64,000 nt of DNA from Ignavibacteria bacterium (GCA_009773205.1 WPAE01000007.1:62001-126000); one strand, 5' to 3'; counted from the stretch's first letter, positions 8,788 through 18,266 are shown. The notes: generated by a model not told the origin, from the sequence alone. Numbers and translations: made by a program.

Positions 8788-8890
8788 AAATACGATAACT
8801 TATTTTGTTCTTAATTTTGCGATTAATCTTAATCCCACAAAAAAAAGATTATGATCAAGAAAAACCATAATAATTAAGAACAGGTGAACT
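8788..8890. other. Intergenic remainder before the tRNA cluster
   Basis: This AT-rich remainder contains an inverted pair GTTCTTAATT and AATTAAGAAC that could form a long-loop hairpin downstream of the tRNA-Glu genes (minus strand). I see no coding potential here. Confidence 0.4.
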
Positions 8891-8965
8891 TGGTGACCCC
8901 AACGGGATTCGAACCCATATTACCGCCGTGAAAGGGCGATGTCCTAACCGTTAGACGATGGGGCC
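8891..8965 (-). tRNA. tRNA-Glu (TTC), copy 2
   Basis: A cloverleaf of 72 nt plus an encoded CCA. The anticodon loop is CTTTCAC, giving anticodon TTC, with T-loop GGTTCGAATCC. It is identical to the neighbouring copy over all 75 bases, indicating recent duplication or gene conversion. Last gene of the four-tRNA minus-strand cluster. Confidence 0.96.
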
Positions 8966-9003
8966 AGAAAGATTTGAAATGACTGTTAAATTATGCAGCT
9001 GAT

Positions 9004-9078
9004 TGGTGACCCCAACGGGATTCGAACCCATATTACCGCCGTGAAAGGGCGATGTCCTAACCGTTAGACGATGGGGCC
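9004..9078 (-). tRNA. tRNA-Glu (TTC), copy 1
   Basis: Same 75-base sequence as the copy 38 bp downstream, with CCA encoded. The acceptor stem GCCCCAT pairs with the 3' strand ending GGGGTC. The spacers flanking the two copies differ, so only the tRNA body is conserved. Confidence 0.96.
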
Positions 9079-9108
9079 AGCATTTCAAACTTCTGGGTGA
9101 CCAACTTT

Positions 9109-9185
<77 letters not shown>

Positions 9186-9216
9186 ATAACACAACGTCAA
9201 ATAACACAAGATATTG

Positions 9217-9291
9217 TCGGGGAGACAGGATTCGAACCTGCGACTTCTTGGTCCCAAACCAAGCGCTCTAGCCGGGCTGAGCTACTCCCCG
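9217..9291 (-). tRNA. tRNA-Pro (TGG)
   Basis: First gene of the cluster. The anticodon arm CTTGG-TTTGGGA-CCAAG gives anticodon TGG. The acceptor stem CGGGGAG pairs with CTCCCCG and the discriminator is A. CCA is not encoded (the following bases read CAA), unlike the other three tRNAs here, so it must be added enzymatically. Confidence 0.95.
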
Positions 9292-9424
9292 ATTAGGGAA
9301 TAGAAAACATTTTTCAAAATTGGGCTTCAAAGATATATTTTCTGTTTTGAAATGTCAATGAAAACGATATGTTTTCGCTTCTTGTGGATTATTCCTATTT
9401 TAATTGTAACAATTACCTTAAGTG

Positions 9425-10648
9425 ATGAATCTCCTTCTACTGATAATAAAGCGATTCTTAAGTTCTAACAGAAAAATAGGTATCGTTTCTACTGTTTCCA
9501 AAATTACAATTAGTGGTATTGCACTTGGTACTTCTGTAGTAATTCTTGCTCTTACAATTTTAGATGGATTTGAAAAAGTTGTTTCCGACAAAATAAACGA
9601 ATTTAATGCACAGATTAAAGTAACTGGTTTTGGTAACAGAAATTTACCCGAAGCAGAGTTTGTTCAACAAAAGATTAATGAAGTTTTTACTAAAGAAATA
9701 TCTTCTGTAGATCCATTTTCGAGTAAACTTGCAATTATCAAATCGAAAAATAATACTGATGGGATTAATCTTACCGGAGTTAAAACTGATTTTGCCGCTA
9801 AATCATTTACTAAATTTTTAGCAGAAGGTGAAATTTTTTCGAACCAAGAATCTGAAAAGGAAATTTTGGTTGGTAAAAATCTCGCTCTTAAAATGGGAAT
9901 TAATCTTAAAGATAAAATTACAATCTTTTGTCTAAAAGGAAACGCTCCCCCTTCGTTAGAAAACCCGCCTGCAATTGAACAATATTTGGTTAGCGGTATT
10001 TATGAAACCGGCATCTCGGAATATGATGATGGGAACGCATTTATAAATTTAATTGAAGCGCAAAACCTTTTTGGAATGTCTAACGAAGTTTCCGGTTATA
10101 ATATTACAATAAAAGACCATTCAGAACTAAATTCGATAACTAACAAACTACAAGACTTTCTTGGCTATCCTTTTTATGCACGTACAATATTTCAAGTCCA
10201 TCAAAATATTTTTACTTGGATTGAACTACAGAAAAAACCGATTCCAATTGTACTTGGATTAATAATTATTGTTGCTCTTTTTAATATTGTTGGCACAATG
10301 CTGATGATAGTCCTTGAAAAAACTAACTCGATTGGTGTTTTAAGATCATTAGGAACGAAAAGAAGCTTTGTGTTAAAAATCTTTCTTGGTAATTCTTTGT
10401 ATTTGATTTTATGGGGCTTGAGCATTGGTATTTTGCTTTCGCTCGTTTTAAGCATTCTGCAGAAAGAATTTAATATAATTGCACTGCCGGGCGGAGTTTA
10501 TTTTGTAACAAGTGTTCCAATCTCTATTAATTTTTGGAATTACTTTTTTGTTGCTGTTATAACTATTTCAACGGCGTTTTTTTCATCACTCATTCCGGCT
10601 TATGTAGCAGCAAAGATTTCGCCAACTAAAGCGCTTAGGTTTGAATAA
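9425..10648 (+). CDS. lolC: Lipoprotein-releasing ABC transporter permease (LolC/LolE-like)
   Basis: FtsX-type permease of the complex that extracts lipoproteins from the inner membrane for sorting to the outer membrane. About 407 residues: a first membrane helix near residues 25-50, a large MacB-like periplasmic domain (about 50-270), then three helices in the last 140 residues with the conserved LEKTNSIGVLRSLGTKRSFVLKIF coupling region. I use ATG 9425; a GTG lies directly before it. It is followed by a paralogous permease and an ATPase, so this is a two-permease Lol system rather than a LolF fusion. Confidence 0.85.
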   Translation: MNLLLLIIKRFLSSNRKIGIVSTVSKITISGIALGTSVVILALTILDGFEKVVSDKINEFNAQIKVTGFGNRNLPEAEFVQQKINEVFTKEISSVDPFSSKLAIIKSKNNTDGINLTGVKTDFAAKSFTKFLAEGEIFSNQESEKEILVGKNLALKMGINLKDKITIFCLKGNAPPSLENPPAIEQYLVSGIYETGISEYDDGNAFINLIEAQNLFGMSNEVSGYNITIKDHSELNSITNKLQDFLGYPFYARTIFQVHQNIFTWIELQKKPIPIVLGLIIIVALFNIVGTMLMIVLEKTNSIGVLRSLGTKRSFVLKIFLGNSLYLILWGLSIGILLSLVLSILQKEFNIIALPGGVYFVTSVPISINFWNYFFVAVITISTAFFSSLIPAYVAAKISPTKALRFE

Positions 10649-10649
10649 A

Positions 10650-11864
10650 ATGATTGAGTTTTTCGTAGCTAAAAAATATTCGAGAGCTAAACACAAACTA
10701 AGTTTTATAGGAATTTTATCTGTTATTTCAACATTAGGAATAACAATTGGAGTTGCAGCTTTAGTAATCGTACTTTCAGTTTTTAATGGGTTTAGCTCTA
10801 TTGTAACCGAAATTTTAGTAAGCTTTGATCCGCACATTAAGGTTATACTCGCAGAAAAAATTTCGGAACAAAATTTAACTGAGCTGCAAAGCCGCTTTCA
10901 ATCTTTAACCGAGGTCGAATCAGCCTATCCTTTTTTTGAAGGAAAAACTCTTTTCATTACCAATAAAACTTACGAGGTTGTTAATTTTAAAGGAGTAGGC
11001 ATTTCTACTGCCGATAAATGGAGTGTTTCTACAAAAATTATCAGCGGAGAAAACGATTTAAGTGAGAACAAGATTATAATTGGATTGGCTTTAGCCCTGA
11101 AACTGGGCATTCGTGTTGGAGATACTATTACTGTAACTTCAGCTTATGATATAGAAAGAACAATTGCCTCTCTATCTTTGCCTCAAACTAAAAGCTTTGT
11201 AGTTAGCGCACTGTTTGAATCAAACAACAAAGATTATGATGCTGCCTATGCTTTTAGCTCTTTAGCTTCGGCCAAAAAATTATTTGGAGCAAAGAAAAGT
11301 TTATCTGGCGTTGAAATTCGTTTGAATGATTTTCAAGATGCAGAAAAGGTTAAAGTACAAATAGAAAAAATTGTAAACTCAAATACAGCATCCATTCAGA
11401 CTTGGTACGATCTCCACAAACAATTGTACAATGTTATGCTTATAGAACGCTGGGCAGCTTACATTATATTGTGTTTAATTATTGCTGTTGCTAGTTTTAA
11501 TATTTTTGCCTCGCTAAGCATGACAGTAATTGAAAAAAAACGAGATATTGGAATACTTCGTTCTTTGGGTGTCAAACAAGATTCCGTTCAAAAGATTTTT
11601 ATGTTAAGTGGATTAATGATTGGCGTTGCCGGAACGATAACCGGGTTAATAATTGGGTTGTTGGTCTGTTATCTACAGATTAATTACAAGTTTTATTCTC
11701 TTGATCCTATGAAATACATAATTGATGCGCTGCCAATTCAAGTGAAATTTTCGGATATACTTGTAATTAGCCTTATGGCATTATTTCTTTCTTATATAGC
11801 AGCATATTTTCCGGCTAAACAAGCTGCAAAGACTGTAATTATTGATTCAATTAAGTATGAGTAA
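10650..11864 (+). CDS. lolE: Lipoprotein-releasing ABC transporter permease (LolE/LolC-like)
   Basis: Paralogue of the preceding permease with the same layout: one N-terminal helix, a periplasmic domain and three C-terminal helices, with EKKRDIGILRSLGVKQDSVQKIFMLSG as the ATPase-coupling region. The ATG at 10650 begins one base after the previous stop codon; a TTG nine bases earlier would overlap that gene. Pairing with a downstream LolD-type ATPase makes a role in lipoprotein release likely. A MacB-type export function cannot be excluded from sequence alone. Confidence 0.85.
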   Translation: MIEFFVAKKYSRAKHKLSFIGILSVISTLGITIGVAALVIVLSVFNGFSSIVTEILVSFDPHIKVILAEKISEQNLTELQSRFQSLTEVESAYPFFEGKTLFITNKTYEVVNFKGVGISTADKWSVSTKIISGENDLSENKIIIGLALALKLGIRVGDTITVTSAYDIERTIASLSLPQTKSFVVSALFESNNKDYDAAYAFSSLASAKKLFGAKKSLSGVEIRLNDFQDAEKVKVQIEKIVNSNTASIQTWYDLHKQLYNVMLIERWAAYIILCLIIAVASFNIFASLSMTVIEKKRDIGILRSLGVKQDSVQKIFMLSGLMIGVAGTITGLIIGLLVCYLQINYKFYSLDPMKYIIDALPIQVKFSDILVISLMALFLSYIAAYFPAKQAAKTVIIDSIKYE

Positions 11865-11866
11865 CT

Positions 11867-12556
11867 ATGAGTAATATAATATTATCAGCGAAAAATATTT
11901 CAAAATCTTTTCTTAAGACCAATAGCGAAAAACTCGAGATACTAAAAAATGTTTCGCTTGAAATTGAGAAGCAAAAAATAAGTATGATTGTAGGAGCTTC
12001 TGGCGCAGGCAAAAGTACATTGCTGCATATAATAAGCGGATTAGACAGAGCTGATTCCGGCTCTGTAGAAATTTCATCTACAAATATTTTTTCTTTAAGC
12101 GATGATAAACTTTCTAAGTTTAGAAATAAGCATATAGGTTTTGTATTTCAATTCAATCATTTACTTCCGGAGTTTGATGCGCAAGAAAATGTTGCTATTC
12201 CAATGATGATAGGCGGTGAATGTTTAGCTAAATCGAAAAAGAAAGCCGCCGAATTGTTAGAGTTAGTTGGTTTGAGTGAAAGACTTACACACCGCCCTTC
12301 CGAACTCTCTGGCGGCGAAGCTCAACGTGTAGCCGTTGCAAGATCTTTAGCTAACAATCCCGATATTATTTTTGCAGATGAACCAACCGGAAATTTAGAT
12401 TCTGCCAACAGTACGATGCTTCATAAAATTATTTTTGATTTGAGAGATCAACTTTCTGCTACGTTTTTAATAGTTACTCATAATCCAGATTTAATTAAGC
12501 TTGGCGATGTAGTTTTTGAAATGAAGGATGGTAAAATTTCAAGACAAGAAGAATAA
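11867..12556 (+). CDS. lolD: Lipoprotein-releasing ABC transporter ATP-binding protein LolD
   Basis: Cytoplasmic ATPase of 229 residues. Walker A is GASGAGKST, the signature LSGGEAQRVAVARSLANNP, Walker B IIFADEPTGNLD, and the H-loop LIVTHNPDL. The FADEPTGNLDS form and the size match the LolD/MacB/FtsE group. It starts two bases after the second permease stop, completing a lolC-lolE-lolD operon. Confidence 0.9.
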   Translation: MSNIILSAKNISKSFLKTNSEKLEILKNVSLEIEKQKISMIVGASGAGKSTLLHIISGLDRADSGSVEISSTNIFSLSDDKLSKFRNKHIGFVFQFNHLLPEFDAQENVAIPMMIGGECLAKSKKKAAELLELVGLSERLTHRPSELSGGEAQRVAVARSLANNPDIIFADEPTGNLDSANSTMLHKIIFDLRDQLSATFLIVTHNPDLIKLGDVVFEMKDGKISRQEE

Positions 12557-12601
12557 CAATATATATGTTACACATCGAAATAATTTCGTAAGATATTAAT
12601 T

Positions 12602-12687
12602 GTAGAGACTTGTCCCGTATTTTTTGGGGAGCAAGTCTTTACGCTTTGTTTCTTAAACCCAAATTTTCCATTAGGAAAATTTGCCAT
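12602..12687. repeat. Two small inverted repeats in the lolD-pepA gap
   Basis: GTAGAGACTTG (12602-12612) pairs with CAAGTCTTTAC (12632-12642) with one wobble. Then AAATTTTCC and GGAAAATTT form a perfect 9-bp stem (12661-12682) next to CCCAAATTT. A sequence close to the second unit's complement, TTTTCCTAA then GGAAATTTGGG, recurs near 55743-55768, so it is a dispersed element. The rest of this 266-bp gap shows no gene. Confidence 0.6.
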
Positions 12688-12791
12688 ACGGGCCGACAAG
12701 CATTAAGTCATTTATAGTAAATAACTTATGTAAGATTTTTAATTTATAAAGACAAATGTTTAGAAATAACATTTTACTTTCGGCCTTCGGC

Positions 12792-12819
12792 AAAAAATTC
12801 AGTTTCTAATGAATTTTTT
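12792..12819. terminator. Bidirectional AT-rich hairpin between convergent lolD and pepA
   Basis: AAAAAATTC and GAATTTTTT form a 9-bp stem with a 10-base loop. The A and T runs on the two arms give a T-rich 3' flank on either strand, and it lies immediately after the pepA stop codon on the minus strand. Confidence 0.55.
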
Positions 12820-12822
12820 GGG

Positions 12823-14316
12823 TTAAATGTTTTCCAAATAGTCTAACATTAATCTAACACCAAAACCTGTATCCCAATTTTTAGTGTAATTGTTGAAATC
12901 ATGTTTAAGTGCTGGACCGGCTAAATCAATGTGTGCCCAATTAATTTTTTCATCAATAAAATGCTCTAAAAATTTTCCTGCTGTAATAGCTCCGCCCCAT
13001 CTTGGACCTAAATTGGAAACATCAGCAATTTCACTTTTTATCATGGACTTATAATCATCGCTAAATGGCATTCTCCATAAACGCTCAAAAGTTTTATTGC
13101 CGGATTCATACAAGCGGTTTGCCAAATCATCATTCTTTGTGAACAATCCGGCCATAATAACTCCTAAAGCCACAGCAATAGCACCGGTTAAAGTAGCGAA
13201 ATCAATTATCTCATCCGGTTTTTGTTTAGAAGCAAAGTGCAAAGCATCGGCAAGAATAATTCTCCCTTCGGCATCCGTATCTTTTACTTCAATAGTTTTG
13301 CCGGAAGCAGAAACAATAACATCGCCCGGTTTATACGAAGAACCATTTACCATGTTTTCAACGCAGGGAACAATACCAATAATTTCTACAGGCATTTTTA
13401 GCAAAGCAGCAGCTTTAATTACACCTACAACAGTACCGCCGCCAGCCATATCTGCACTCATCTCAAGCATACTTTGCGTAGGTTTAATTGATAGTCCGCC
13501 GCTATCATAAGTAACTCCTTTCCCAACTAATGCAATTTTCTTTTTAGATATCTTCGGTTTGTACTCAAGCACAATCATTAATGGATGATGTTCGCTTGCG
13601 CCGCCAACTGCAAGAATTGCATTCATTTTTCTCTTTTGCAATTCCATTTTATTCATAACTGTTACCTTTACTCCAAGTTTGCTTAGCTCTGCTTTAGTTC
13701 TTTTTCCAAACTCTTGAGGAGTTAATGTGATTGCCGGCTCATTAACTAAATCTCTTGTAAAATGAACTGCCGACATTATATGATTGGTTTTATCAATTAT
13801 ATTTTGGACAAGCGTTTTGTTGGAATAATGAAGAACGAATTGTAAATCTTCAGTGTTTTTCTTTTCTGATTTATACTTATCGAAAGAATAGTTCCCAAGA
13901 TGAATGCCTTCAACAATAGTTTGAATTAAATATTCATCGCTGTTAAAATGACCCGGGAAGTGGCTAAAAGCCGGAACTACAAGATGAATAGTTTTTATTT
14001 GTTTACCTTTTAGCGTTTGAACCAACCCCGCCATGTAATCGCGAAAAAAATCAGCTGTAAAACTTTTATCAACCTTAATTTTTTTCAAAAATACTACCGA
14101 GGGTTCTCCAAAAGAAGAATAATAAGTTAGCTCACTGTTTTTCTTATCGAGAAAGAATTTCTTTTGGGTCAAGTTTTGTGGAAAGCTGAAAGAAGCAAAA
14201 AAGTCATCAACTAATTTTTCTAAATTGTCCCCATCAATAAAAAACTTAACTAAAGCTGATTCATAATTAAACTTAAGAATATCCTTTTCTGCTTTAACTT
14301 TAAGATTGAAATGCAT
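12823..14316 (-). CDS. pepA: Leucyl aminopeptidase (M17 family)
   Basis: Cytosolic two-metal aminopeptidase of 497 residues, normal length. The metal and catalytic motifs are present: GKGVTYDSGGLSIKP (Lys and Asp ligands, catalytic Lys) and DTDAEGRIILADAL (Asp/Glu ligands, catalytic Arg). The first residue of the family signature NTDAEGR is Asp here. The N-terminal half is the variable domain. It follows nrnA by 8 bp, forming a two-gene operon of peptide and nucleotide turnover. Confidence 0.92.
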   Translation of the reverse strand: MHFNLKVKAEKDILKFNYESALVKFFIDGDNLEKLVDDFFASFSFPQNLTQKKFFLDKKNSELTYYSSFGEPSVVFLKKIKVDKSFTADFFRDYMAGLVQTLKGKQIKTIHLVVPAFSHFPGHFNSDEYLIQTIVEGIHLGNYSFDKYKSEKKNTEDLQFVLHYSNKTLVQNIIDKTNHIMSAVHFTRDLVNEPAITLTPQEFGKRTKAELSKLGVKVTVMNKMELQKRKMNAILAVGGASEHHPLMIVLEYKPKISKKKIALVGKGVTYDSGGLSIKPTQSMLEMSADMAGGGTVVGVIKAAALLKMPVEIIGIVPCVENMVNGSSYKPGDVIVSASGKTIEVKDTDAEGRIILADALHFASKQKPDEIIDFATLTGAIAVALGVIMAGLFTKNDDLANRLYESGNKTFERLWRMPFSDDYKSMIKSEIADVSNLGPRWGGAITAGKFLEHFIDEKINWAHIDLAGPALKHDFNNYTKNWDTGFGVRLMLDYLENI

Positions 14317-14324
14317 GAGTACTC

Positions 14325-15311
14325 CTATTTAATCAAGTAGTGTTGTGTTTTAGCAATCACTTTATTTTTTACTTCATCTATTGTTGTGTTAAATAATCTC
14401 GTTCCGGAAGCATTGCTATGACCGCCTCCGCTAAACTCTGCTGCTAATTTGTTTACTGCAATTTCCCCTTTGGATCTAAAGCTTATTTTGATTCCATCTT
14501 TCAGTTCATAAAAGAGGATTCCAATTTCTACGCTGCTTATAGTTAAGCAATAGTTAACAAACCCATCAACATCGGCTTCGCTAGTATTGTTTCTTTCCAA
14601 CATTTCTTTTGTAACAACCATAAAAGCTATTTGCTTGGTTTCATCTAATTGAATTGTACTTAATGCCTCGCCAAGCAATCTAACTCTTCCAAAGTTAAAT
14701 TGATTATAAACTTGATCATAAACTAAAGTGGGATTTACGCCGCGAGTAATTAACTTTGCAGCAATGTGATGAACTTCTGCTGTTGTTCTTTCAAAACGAA
14801 AAGAACCTGTATCGGTCATAATTGCAACATACAGCTGCTTGGCAATAAAACTGTCAATCTCAACAATATTCGTTTCTTTTATAAACTTGAAAAGAATTTC
14901 ACCGGTGGCTGAGTAATCTGTTCCGCCAACAATAAGATTAAATATTTCCTCCGGATCTAGATGGTGATCTATACAAATCTTTATTCCTTTGAAAGCTGTG
15001 ATTGATTTTTCCATAGTTACAGTTCGCGAAGCATTATTTAAATCTAGAACAACACAAACATCAACTTCTTCAAACAAATTATTATGAATTATTGGATCAA
15101 ACTTTTCAATCACACGAGTTTCATCCATAAACTCAAGGTTGTACGGTGTTGAGCTATGGTTTACTATTCTAACCAACTTGCCAAGCTTTTTAAGAATTGA
15201 ATAAAAAGCCAATTCTGAGCCGAGTGCGTCTGCATCTGGGTTTACATGCGTTGTTAACAGAAACGATTTATTCTCTTCTATAATTCTTTTTAATTCAGAA
15301 AAAGTATTCAT
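14325..15311 (-). CDS. nrnA: DHH/DHHA1 phosphoesterase, NrnA-type oligoribonuclease / pAp phosphatase
   Basis: Degrades short oligoribonucleotides to mononucleotides and dephosphorylates 3'-phosphoadenosine-5'-phosphate. 328 residues. The metal-binding motifs HVNPDADALG (about 20-30), the Asp in CVVLDLNNASR, DHH in CIDHHLDP and a later MTDTGSFR fit the DHH domain. GGGHSNASG near residue 295 is the DHHA1 substrate-binding motif. The same family includes cyclic-di-AMP/pApA hydrolases (soluble GdpP-like enzymes), so exact substrate preference is uncertain. Confidence 0.87.
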   Translation of the reverse strand: MNTFSELKRIIEENKSFLLTTHVNPDADALGSELAFYSILKKLGKLVRIVNHSSTPYNLEFMDETRVIEKFDPIIHNNLFEEVDVCVVLDLNNASRTVTMEKSITAFKGIKICIDHHLDPEEIFNLIVGGTDYSATGEILFKFIKETNIVEIDSFIAKQLYVAIMTDTGSFRFERTTAEVHHIAAKLITRGVNPTLVYDQVYNQFNFGRVRLLGEALSTIQLDETKQIAFMVVTKEMLERNNTSEADVDGFVNYCLTISSVEIGILFYELKDGIKISFRSKGEIAVNKLAAEFSGGGHSNASGTRLFNTTIDEVKNKVIAKTQHYLIK

Positions 15312-15332
15312 TAAATTTTGCCATATTAGTAA

Positions 15333-15361
15333 TAAAAAAGAGGCGAAGAAAACTTCGCCTC
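15333..15361 (-). terminator. Intrinsic terminator of the korA-korB operon
   Basis: On the minus strand GAGGCGAAG, loop TTTT, CTTCGCCTC, followed by six T residues. It is a perfect 9-bp GC-rich stem 37 bp after the korB stop codon. Confidence 0.9.
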
Positions 15362-15397
15362 GAAAATGCTAACCTAAATTGAAAAAATCAAAAAGGA

Positions 15398-16435
15398 TTA
15401 ATTAACTTCCCAAGTACCTGTTTTGAACATTAACTTCTCGTATGTTCCCTCTCCTTGTTTCTGTTTTACATCTTCAATCTGCTTTACGTAGTCAATATCG
15501 TAAGTCGCTTTATTGAACTGACGGAAAACACCAACCGGAGTTGGGAAACCCGGAATATCTGTAAAGCGGGCAAGTAAAAATACGCGTGTCGGGTTGTCAT
15601 CAAACTCATCATGCACCCAACAATCATTAATTGAGTGAACGCCGTCGTTCAAATCAATTATCACCGGATTCAATCCATCTAACTTTACGCCTTTATCTTT
15701 ATTAGCTCCAAAAACAAGCGGCTTGTTGTGTTCTAATAAAATAATATTATCGGCTTTAGTTTCTTTTTCTGTTAATGGAAAGTAAGCGCCATCATTAAAG
15801 ATTGGGCAATTTTGGTAAATCTCAACGAATGCAATTCCTTTATGATGAGCTGCTCTTGTAATTATTTCTTGCATGTGTTTGGGGTCGCGGTCTAAAGAAC
15901 GGGCAACAAATGAAGCACCCGAACCTGTTGCAACTTTAATTGGATTGAAAGGCCAATCAACTGTTCCGTACGGAGATGATTTAGTGTGTTTACCTCTTTC
16001 GGAAGTTGGCGAGTATTGCCCTTTTGTTAAACCGTATATCTTGTTATTGAACATCACAATTTTCATGTTTATGTTTTTTCTGCAGGCATGAATAAAGTGA
16101 TTACCGCCAATGCTCATCATATCGCCATCGCCGGTTGCTACCCAAACTTGCAGTTTAGGGTTTGCAAGTTTAACACCGGTTGCAATTGCCGCTGCTCTTC
16201 CATGAATGCCATGAAAACCATATGTATTCATATAGTATGGAAACCGGCTCGAACAACCGATACCCGAAACCCAGACTATGTTTTCCCGCTTTTCTCCAAA
16301 ATCTGGAGAAGTTTTTTGTACCTGAGCCAAGACCGAATAATCGCCGCAACCCGGACACCATTTAACATCAATGCCGGACGAAAAATCTTTAGCCGTGTAT
16401 TTCACTTCTTGTACTTGATCTATTCTATTTTCCAT
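15398..16435 (-). CDS. korB: 2-oxoacid:ferredoxin oxidoreductase, beta subunit (KorB)
   Basis: Thiamine-diphosphate and [4Fe-4S] subunit that oxidatively decarboxylates a 2-oxoacid to its acyl-CoA, reducing ferredoxin. 345 residues. Iron-sulphur ligands appear in WCPGCGDY and GIGCSSRFPYY; the ThDP/Mg motif is GDGDMMSIGGNH followed by NNKIYGLTKGQYSPTS. The two-subunit arrangement matches the 2-oxoglutarate enzyme (KorAB) of bacteria such as Mycobacterium and of reverse-TCA organisms. Pyruvate or branched-chain 2-oxoacids are alternative substrates. One base separates it from korA. Confidence 0.9.
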   Translation of the reverse strand: MENRIDQVQEVKYTAKDFSSGIDVKWCPGCGDYSVLAQVQKTSPDFGEKRENIVWVSGIGCSSRFPYYMNTYGFHGIHGRAAAIATGVKLANPKLQVWVATGDGDMMSIGGNHFIHACRKNINMKIVMFNNKIYGLTKGQYSPTSERGKHTKSSPYGTVDWPFNPIKVATGSGASFVARSLDRDPKHMQEIITRAAHHKGIAFVEIYQNCPIFNDGAYFPLTEKETKADNIILLEHNKPLVFGANKDKGVKLDGLNPVIIDLNDGVHSINDCWVHDEFDDNPTRVFLLARFTDIPGFPTPVGVFRQFNKATYDIDYVKQIEDVKQKQGEGTYEKLMFKTGTWEVN

Positions 16436-16436
16436 T

Positions 16437-18266
16437 TTATGCTCCTAACACTTCATAAATTTTCTTTTCAATTTCTGCAATTTTGAATGGCTGCCCTTGC
16501 ATTTTATTCAACTGAATTAATTCTTTCATGTATTTGTTGCGCAGCAGCATCGAAAGCTGCCCCAAATTCATTTCCGGCACCAAAACCTTTTTGAATTTAG
16601 ATAGAATAGCAGAAAGATTTTTAGGGAAAGGATTTAAGTATTGAAGGTGAACGTGAGAAACATCTTTACCTGCCTTGCGAACAACTTTTAGCGATTCTTT
16701 AATCACGCCATAAGTGCTTCCCCAACTTATAATAAGCAGCTCACCTTCTTCAGCGCCATCAACAACTACATCGGGAATAATTGTTACAACCTGCTCAACT
16801 TTTTTCTCTCTATTTTCAGTCATTACTTGGTGGTTTTCCGGTTCATAACTGATGCCTCCGTAAACATCTTTCTTTTCCAAACCGCCAATGCGGTGTTCTA
16901 AACCGGGTGTTCCAGGAATTGCCCATGGGCGCACAAAATTTTCATCACGCATATAAGGATAAAATCCTTCCGGCTCTGTTCTAAACTTTACTGTAATTTC
17001 CGGAATTTCTTCAAACGTTGGTATTCTAAGAGGTTCACTGCCAAATGCTAAATAGCCATCGGTTAGCAGAATTACAGGCACCATAAATTTGAGAGCAATT
17101 TTAGATGCTTCGATTGCCATAAAGAAACAATCAGCAGGACTCTGAGCAGCTAACACTACAACTGGAGCTTCTCCATGCCTTCCATACATCGCTTGCAGCA
17201 AATCTGATTGTTCAGTTTTTGTAGGAAGTCCTGTACTTGGTCCGCCGCGTTGCACATCTACTATAACAAGAGGCAGTTCAGTCATAACACCTAAGCCAAT
17301 TGCTTCTGCTTTAAGTGAAAGACCTGGACCGGAAGTGGTTGTTAGAGCAAGATTACCTGCAAATGCAGCGCCAATTGCAGATGCTATACCTGCAATTTCA
17401 TCTTCTGCCTGAAATGTAACAACGCCATAATCTTTATATTTGCTTAACTCTTGTAAAATTTCGGATGCAGGCGTAATGGGATATGAACCTAAGAAAAGTT
17501 TTAATCCGCTTTTTAAAGATGCAACAACCATTCCAAGTGCAACTGCTTCGTTGCCAGAAACGTTTCTATAAATTCCTTTAGGAAGTTTTGCAGGTTTTAC
17601 ATCATAACGGGTTGTAAAAATTTCTGTTGTTTCTCCGTAATTATATCCAGCATTCAAAACTCGTTTGTTTGCTTCAAGTAATTCGGGCTTTTTAGCAAAT
17701 TTAGTTGCAAGCCATTTCTCGGTAATTTCAAGAGGTCTGTTATACATCCAGTATAATAAGCCAAGAGCAAAAAAGTTTTTGCACTTCTCCTTTTCTTTTA
17801 AAGAAAGAGAAAGGTCTTCGAGTGTAGCCATTGTAACTTTAGTCAACTCAACTGGAATTACATTGTAACCGGAAAGCGTTCCATCTTCGAGCGGATTAGT
17901 AGAGTAGTTAGCGAGTTTAAGATTTTTAGTATCAAAAGCGTTGGTATTAACTATGATAGTAGAATTCCTTTTTAGGTCTCTCATATTCACTCTTAATGCT
18001 GCCGGGTTCATAGCAACAAGAACATCGAGTGCATCGCCAAGAGTTTGGATATCACTGCTCGAAAAATGAAGCGAAAAACCAGATACCCCAGCAAGCGAAC
18101 CAGCAGGTGCGCGTATTTCTGCAGGGAAATCTGGGACTGTACTTAAATCATTTCCAACTATTGCAGTAGTATCGGTAAATTGTGTCCCGGCCAACTGCAT
18201 ACCGTCACCGGAGTCTCCGGCGAAACGGATTGTTACATCATCAACTACTTGAACTTGTTTTGCCAT
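16437..18266 (-). CDS. korA: 2-oxoacid:ferredoxin oxidoreductase, fused gamma-alpha subunit (KorA)
   Basis: 609 residues: the N-terminal third is the gamma domain (IRFAGDSGDGMQLAGTQFT and the FPAEIRAPAGSLAGVSGF region), followed by the alpha pyrimidine-binding domain beginning GNEAVALGMVVASLKSGLKLFLGSYPITPASEI and a transketolase-C-like end. SGPGLSLKAEAIGLG and VDVQRGGPSTGLPTKTEQSDLLQA are characteristic of the 2-oxoglutarate type. It pairs with KorB. There is no ferredoxin or delta subunit here, so electrons go to a separate ferredoxin. It could run in the TCA cycle oxidatively or reductively. Confidence 0.92.
   Translation of the reverse strand: MAKQVQVVDDVTIRFAGDSGDGMQLAGTQFTDTTAIVGNDLSTVPDFPAEIRAPAGSLAGVSGFSLHFSSSDIQTLGDALDVLVAMNPAALRVNMRDLKRNSTIIVNTNAFDTKNLKLANYSTNPLEDGTLSGYNVIPVELTKVTMATLEDLSLSLKEKEKCKNFFALGLLYWMYNRPLEITEKWLATKFAKKPELLEANKRVLNAGYNYGETTEIFTTRYDVKPAKLPKGIYRNVSGNEAVALGMVVASLKSGLKLFLGSYPITPASEILQELSKYKDYGVVTFQAEDEIAGIASAIGAAFAGNLALTTTSGPGLSLKAEAIGLGVMTELPLVIVDVQRGGPSTGLPTKTEQSDLLQAMYGRHGEAPVVVLAAQSPADCFFMAIEASKIALKFMVPVILLTDGYLAFGSEPLRIPTFEEIPEITVKFRTEPEGFYPYMRDENFVRPWAIPGTPGLEHRIGGLEKKDVYGGISYEPENHQVMTENREKKVEQVVTIIPDVVVDGAEEGELLIISWGSTYGVIKESLKVVRKAGKDVSHVHLQYLNPFPKNLSAILSKFKKVLVPEMNLGQLSMLLRNKYMKELIQLNKMQGQPFKIAEIEKKIYEVLGA

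Noticed and set aside
13097-13510. 137-codon plus-strand frame opposite pepA
   Set aside because: It is antisense to conserved M17 motifs and its product resembles nothing; a shadow of the aminopeptidase codons.
16088-16486. 132-codon plus-strand frame opposite the korA/korB junction
   Set aside because: Overlaps conserved iron-sulphur and ThDP motifs of korB on the other strand.
16437-18266. Pyruvate:ferredoxin oxidoreductase alpha subunit
   Set aside because: The fused gamma-alpha two-subunit form and the GPSTGLPTKTEQSDL context fit the 2-oxoglutarate type better, though the substrate is not proven.
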